This document shows, piece by piece, positions 60,290 through 64,000 of a DNA stretch of 64,000 bases. Numbering within the stretch: the first letter of the stretch is position 1; each line of letters starts with the position of its first letter. The stretch is from contig JAKGHH010000008.1 in the NCBI GenBank assembly GCA_022828595.1, positions 27,768,378-27,832,377 of the forward strand, written 5' to 3'. The notes under the pieces are model-generated. The model was not told where the DNA came from. It saw only the letters and a program-made list of their open reading frames with translations, and did no database searches. A program made the position numbers and the translations under genes. The stretch comes from Nelumbo lutea (lineage: Eukaryota; Streptophyta; Magnoliopsida; Proteales; Nelumbonaceae).

Positions 60290-60564
60290 GTCCAGACATT
60301 GAGGGTTTCGTTGTGCCATGAGAAAATGCTGAGGAACGTGTCTTTGATCGGCCACTCGCACCTGTAGTGATCCAATATGAACTCATTGTCTTGCAGATAA
60401 TCGGGCAAAGCCTCGTATTTCACCAGCCGACGCTCGAATTTCTTCTCCTTCTTCATCTCCTGATCGTTCTCTTCTGAATCATCCAACTTCGGCTTTCCCT
60501 CATTCTTCCCCCTGGAGAACAAGCCCGTCCTCCTCCTCACGCCTTTCGAACCCATCGCCGTCAA
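56130..60564 (-). CDS. HHP4: Heptahelical transmembrane protein, HHP4/5-like (PAQR family)
   Basis: Four exons on the minus strand: 60564-60290, 60194-60111, 59995-59944 and 56822-56130, all with GT/AG ends and matching phases, give about 367 aa. A second CAG makes the last acceptor ambiguous by one glutamine. The N-terminus is charged and cytosolic-looking. Then come [39 protein letters not shown] and seven hydrophobic segments. Likely metal-site histidines lie in SHLLACHS (about 179) and GHSHQIFH (322, 324, 328); DYAGI is intact. These are PAQR/adiponectin-receptor signatures, and the sequence follows Arabidopsis HHP4/HHP5. HHPs are membrane proteins linked to hormone and stress responses; the ligand is unknown. 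Start could instead be the second Met (60555). Intron 3 is 3.1 kb and full of repeats. The REC gene converges on it. Confidence 0.9.
57424..58575. mobile_element. Repeat with AAAAGGCT inverted ends in HHP intron 3
   Basis: The left end contains GTTAAAAGGCTCAAGTC and the right end TTAGCCTTTTAAAACC, related when inverted. Both sub-terminal parts are rich in AGGCTTAAGCC-type words. It resembles the non-coding repeat at 10327-11506 in style. Target duplication not resolved. A perfect 19-bp palindrome lies inside (57765-57808). Confidence 0.4.
57765..57808. repeat. Perfect 19-bp inverted repeat
   Basis: AGCCTTTGTGAGAATGAGG is followed after six bases (CTTAAA) by its exact reverse complement. It lies in the third intron of the HHP gene. 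Confidence 0.95.
58955..59155. repeat. GGCTGTCAATGGG-type repeat in HHP intron 3
   Basis: Starts AGGGCTGTCAATGGGTCGG and ends with a diverged inverted match (GTGACAACTTCACCC). It is similar to other GTGTCAATGG repeats in the window. Confidence 0.45.
60245..60284. repeat. (GCGA)n(GA)n microsatellite at HHP intron 1 donor
   Basis: On the coding strand the donor GTAAGT is followed directly by a (CT)n tract of about 13 units and then CTCG units. Confidence 0.95.
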
Positions 60565-61734
60565 GCTCCTTGTTCCGGCGGCGAATGGTTCGCTTTTTCT
60601 TTCAGCTCCACGCGAAATCTGACGGAGAGAAGAGATTCCCCCTCCCTCCGATCCGATTTAAATGAACGGATGGAGAGCGCCTCAAGTCAAAACCCAAACT
60701 TTCTCTTTCGAATTAATTAACCAATAGAAAAAAAAAAAAAAAAAAAGAGTGACAGATGGAGCTAGAAAAGAGCTACAGAGAAAGCGTGAATTCTCGAGCA
60801 AAGCAACGGCGAGACAGCCAGCGAACGTGAGAAAGACAAGAGATTCTTCTCTCCATAGTCCATCATCCTTTTCTGATTTTTAATTTCTACGTTTTCAAAT
60901 TTTCATTTCTACTTTTTTGATTTTTGTCCTCGGTGTTTGATTTGACAGAAGGAGATTGGTCGCGAGTCGAAAAAGAAAAGAAAAACAAGTTGAGTCGAGA
61001 ATCGAGATTCCAGAATCCTCCTCCTCTCTCCCAGTTATTTGCGGGCGCTGTCTGTGTCTCACGTTAAATTGCTTCGAGTGTTGTTCTCTATGTTTCAGCG
61101 CCGTTTTCGGCACTTGCTTTAACGTACAAACTACATGATTTCCGTTTTGTTTTCTTGTGAACGTGGGACCCACCATCATGTCAGGAGCCTCTTGAGGGCC
61201 GTCAGACTGGGATCCACCTGCCACATGCAACAAATTGTACGGCTCCGAAGGAGGTTGTCACATGGGGTAGGGAGGCAGGGTCGCTAAGCCATGCGGGGGA
61301 AGATCAGAGATTTGTTTTGCTGGCTGTTGTATTGATGAGATCCTGGATGTACACCTGTCCATTGTGTGACGAGTTCAGGGTTGTGGGATTTGCTTTACGA
61401 GAGATGTGTTACGTGTACAGCGGCTACACGTCTAATGTAGAATAGTGGAAGTTTGGGATTCGTAGTAGTGACTAGAAAAGATTCCAATCTATGGGTCATG
61501 TAGCTTTTGCCCCACTGTGTTCGTCGTACCCATGAATGCGTACGCCGTAAAACGGTGGGAGATGATAGATGGGTGTAGGCCCCGCCCCGTAAAACGTGTA
61601 ACAAATCCGACGGTTATTTGTCACGGGGAGTAGATCATCAAGTCACGCAACGTAAGAGCTCTCAACCGTCTGATGTTTGGGGGGTTAGCATCTGCCCCCC
61701 ACATACTTGCCCCCCAAAAACGTCCCACAAAATT
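60565..61734. other. HHP upstream region
   Basis: Holds the 5' leader and promoter of the HHP gene, with no clear TATA box recognised. An A run is at 60729-60746. 61140-61730 has higher GC and several GCCCCGCC and CCCCCC words, but no supported gene. Confidence 0.4.
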
Positions 61735-62086
61735 GGAACGCGACGCGTGTATTAAGCGAAACGCGTGCGGAACCCATTACACACCGTGAAATGCACCTCC
61801 GTTAATTTCTCTCTTGCCTCAAGGTGTTTCTTCTCCCATACTCCACTCTACTTCGAACTGAAATCTTTGGCCACGGCCCCTTTCATAACCCACTCACCGG
61901 AGATTAACTCGGTCGATTTCCGCCGGCCGACGCCGATCATACCAGTAGGAGGTAAGTTCTTTGTAAGTTTTTCTCATTTATATATTTTTTGTTTTTTCTC
62001 ATTCATTTTCTAACATTCACAGATCTGAACCCGCAGGAGTGGGAGCCTCCTGACGCCATTTCAAACCCTTGACACCCCCGGAATTT
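61735..62086 (+). repeat. Left arm of a long inverted repeat
   Basis: About 352 bp, from GGAACGCGACGCGTGT to GACACCCCCGGAATTT. It is the inverted counterpart of 62979-63342, with roughly 80-85 percent identity by eye. It includes a stretch reading ITHSPEINSVDFRRP followed by a GGTAAGTT-type donor and an AACATTCACAG-type acceptor before ATCTGAACCCGCAGGAGTGG. This looks like the 5' part of a gene, including one intron. Confidence 0.85.
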
Positions 62087-62111
62087 GAGTTTTCACTTGA
62101 GGCGCTTGGCC

Positions 62112-62294
62112 ATGGCTGGAACAGCCTGGGAGGAGGAGTGGAAGCTGTGCAACGACAACGGCTTCGTTTACAAGAGAAAGAAAAGAAGACAAGATTATAT
62201 TGTTGCTGCTGCACCACCAGTACCGACTTCTGATCCAATGGTGGAGCAGAGGTAGCGGAGGGAGCGGAAGAAGAGGCAGTTGGTTTCAGCAATG
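62112..62294 (+). pseudogene. Broken first coding exon, unidentified plant protein
   Basis: ATG at 62112 opens MAGTAWEEEWKLCNDNGF, then VYKRKKRRQDY, a proline-rich stretch and DPMVEQR. A TAG at 62253 interrupts what continues as RRERKKRQLVSAM to a GTAAAA donor-like site at 62295. The acidic-then-basic WELCNDDGFVYKRKRRR pattern is familiar from a conserved uncharacterised plant protein. No downstream exon is found before the sequence turns into a MITE and the opposite arm of the inverted repeat. Function unknown; probably a duplicated gene fragment. Confidence 0.45.
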
Positions 62295-62314
62295 GTAAAA
62301 ATTTTTAAGTCTTA

Positions 62315-62419
62315 GGCTTCATTTGCCTTTCCTTATTTCAAGGACTTACCTCTTTTTGGCGTTGGGGGCATTTTAACCGCAAAAAGGAATCCTTAAAACA
62401 GGGAATGCCAAATGCAGCC
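62315..62419. mobile_element. Tourist-like MITE with TTA duplication
   Basis: A 105-bp element: ends GGCTTCATTTGCCTTTCC and GGAATGCCAAATGCAGCC are inverted repeats, and TTA flanks both sides (62312-62314, 62420-62422). It sits just after the broken exon, between the arms of the long inverted repeat. Confidence 0.85.
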
Positions 62420-62616
62420 TTAAACCTAGAAGCCATATCTGCAGAGATCATGTAACAGCAATGGAAAGCAAAGATTTAAAGGAGCATCAGTGCTGATGAG
62501 AATATATATCTACTGAGTATTTGCTACACAACACTATGACTCCTGCTACTGCAGATATACAAATAAATACTGGTGGTCTTTGGTTATTACCAAAATCCCT
62601 CTTCCAAACATAGCAG

Positions 62617-62928
62617 CTACCTAAATGCATACATGAGCAATAAACAAGGTGTTTCGAAGATATCACTGCATTTCTTTGGTACTTTTTCTGATAACCCGCT
62701 CAAGTTGCAGAGGGTTTTAGAAAATGGTTGATAGGACCAACTACCGAAAGAACTCAGACCTTTGGCTTCTCTCTTTATAATCCTACTCCCGAACTTCATC
62801 TGACGTAGATTGCTCCATGCTGCATCAACACAAATTGTCAGCCTTATCCTCCTACAATCAAAGTGTTGAAACACACCAACAGTTCCTAGCATGGCAGTTA
62901 TGTTTCCTTCCAAACTACCATTTACCAT
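62617..62928 (-). CDS. Hypothetical open frame in the inverted-repeat spacer
   Basis: A 103-codon frame on the minus strand begins MVNGSLEGNITAMLGTVG and contains FQHFDCRRIRLTICVDAAW. I recognise no domain. Composition is protein-like (mixed residues, several Cys), and it is long for this AT-rich sequence, so it could be an exon of a gene fragment captured between the arms. It could equally be chance. Confidence 0.2.
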   Translation of the reverse strand: MVNGSLEGNITAMLGTVGVFQHFDCRRIRLTICVDAAWSNLRQMKFGSRIIKREAKGLSSFGSWSYQPFSKTLCNLSGLSEKVPKKCSDIFETPCLLLMYAFR

Positions 62929-62978
62929 TATGAATTTTAATTGCTTATGACTGGAGAGTTTAGAATTTTTGAGGGCTT

Positions 62979-63342
62979 TCGAATTCCCGGGGTGTCAAGG
63001 GTTTGAAACGGCATCAGGGGGCTCCCACTCCGGCGGGTTCAGATCTTTGAATGTTAGAAAACGAATGAGAAAAAACAAATATATATAAGAAATGAGAAAA
63101 ACTTACAAAGTATTTACCTCCTGCCGGTATGGCCGGCGGAACTCCACTAGATTAATCTCCGGTGAGTGGGTCACGAAAGGTGTCTGGCGCCAAGAGTTTC
63201 AGTTCGAAGTAGAATGGAGGAGTATGGGAGAAGAAACGCTTTTGGGCAAGAGAGGAATTAACGGAGGTGCATTTCACGGCGTGAAATGGGTTCCGCACGC
63301 GTCTCGCTTAATGCACGTGTATTATGACACGCGTCGCGTTCC
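62979..63342 (-). repeat. Right arm of the long inverted repeat
   Basis: Inverted copy of 61735-62086. On the minus strand it reads FVTHSPEINLVEFRRP in the frame matching the left arm, followed by a GGTAAATA site. The inner end is at GGAATTCG, so it lacks the coding exon that follows the left arm. Confidence 0.85.
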
Positions 63343-64000
63343 CCTGTCTGAGGAGTATATCTGGTCCCGGGCCTAGGCAGTGATAGCCTTGAAGTCTATG
63401 AACCCCTCAAAGGGGAAGCTTGACATTGCTTGCAGCATGAGCCTAGATGGACCTGTGCTATGTCAAGCTTAATGGGCTATTAGCCTAATTTTTTTCTTTT
63501 GAGTTTTTTAAGTATTTTCACTTTTTTTTTTTTATTTTTGGTAGGTAAAAATGATAAATAATTTGAAAAAAATAAAAATTAATCAAAACAATTAACAAAA
63601 TAAGAAATAAACAATAAATTAAAAAAATAAAATGTTTATTTTATTTGAATTTAATGCATACAATTGATCATATGTGAAGTAATAAAGTTAAATTAAAAAA
63701 TATATATTGGAATTAGAATAAAATAATATAATATAATAAAATTTTATAATGGCATTGAAAATTGCAAATAACTTTTAAATAAAATTGAAAAAACAAATTT
63801 ACAATAATTTAAAAAATATTGTACAAATATGGAATATATGAAAAATATTGGCTTCAATTTTTTTTCAACTTCAAGTTCCACCTCCTTCATCTCCTACGTC
63901 TTGATTTGCATAATCTCCATCTAGTGAACCACCATCAGTTGAAGTATCATGCACTCCCTAGTCTATCATTTTCAACTAGCCAATCCTTCAAATATATGTA
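63343..64000. other. AT-rich right edge, possible hAT transposase tail
   Basis: 63480-63860 is very AT-rich without features. At 63980-63870 the minus strand reads DWLVENDRLG, and after a frameshift HDTSTDGGSLDGDYANQDVG, then a stop. This resembles the acidic C-terminal end of plant hAT transposases. The evidence is thin. Confidence 0.3.

Noticed and set aside
61735..63342. A Mutator-like element with long terminal inverted repeats
   Set aside because: The arms contain exon-intron-like structure, and the sequences outside them (CACAAAATT and CTGTCTGAG) do not form a 9-bp duplication. I keep it as an inverted duplication instead.

Overview
The window is nuclear DNA of a flowering plant. It is AT-rich, its genes carry many GT-AG introns, and the two largest genes match plant-specific branches of known families. 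Transposon debris fills most of the rest: L1-type LINEs, Ty3/gypsy and Ty1/copia fragments, a CACTA-like remnant, a tRNA-derived SINE and many MITEs with TAA, 8-bp or 9-10-bp target duplications. I cannot name the species from sequence alone. No prokaryotic feature or CRISPR array was seen.

Layout. 1-910 is the start of a gypsy element (primer binding site and broken gag). 905-5330 holds three minus-strand LINE pieces, one carrying a MITE that itself carries a LINE 3' end. 5443-8890 is a CACTA-like region with the 3' exons of a transposon protein split by an AC-rich intron. 8890-39800 is gene-poor and AT-rich, with MITEs, hairpins, a SINE, a copia remnant and microsatellites. The one convincing gene in this stretch is a small two-exon gene for a predicted plastid membrane protein at 16945-17439.

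The gene-rich part is 39840-60600. A 23-exon plus-strand gene (40788-53405, 1887 aa as I spliced it, frame kept across all junctions) encodes a CLU/TPR protein of the REDUCED CHLOROPLAST COVERAGE (REC/TSS) family. It is convergent with a four-exon minus-strand gene (56130-60564, about 367 aa) for a heptahelical PAQR protein closest to Arabidopsis HHP4/HHP5. The two appear unrelated in function; their 3' ends are about 2.7 kb apart. REC proteins set the share of cell volume given to chloroplasts, and the 120-aa gene is also predicted to be plastid-targeted, but 23 kb of repeats separates them and I infer no functional link.

The right end (61735-63342) has an unusual inverted duplication of about 350 bp. 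The left copy runs into a broken first coding exon. Other items worth a second look are two adjacent fold-backs at 34912-35398 that resemble young MIRNA precursors, a compact hairpin at 18379-18494, a LINE with an internal deletion joining its endonuclease to its RNase H region, and several nested insertions with readable target duplications.
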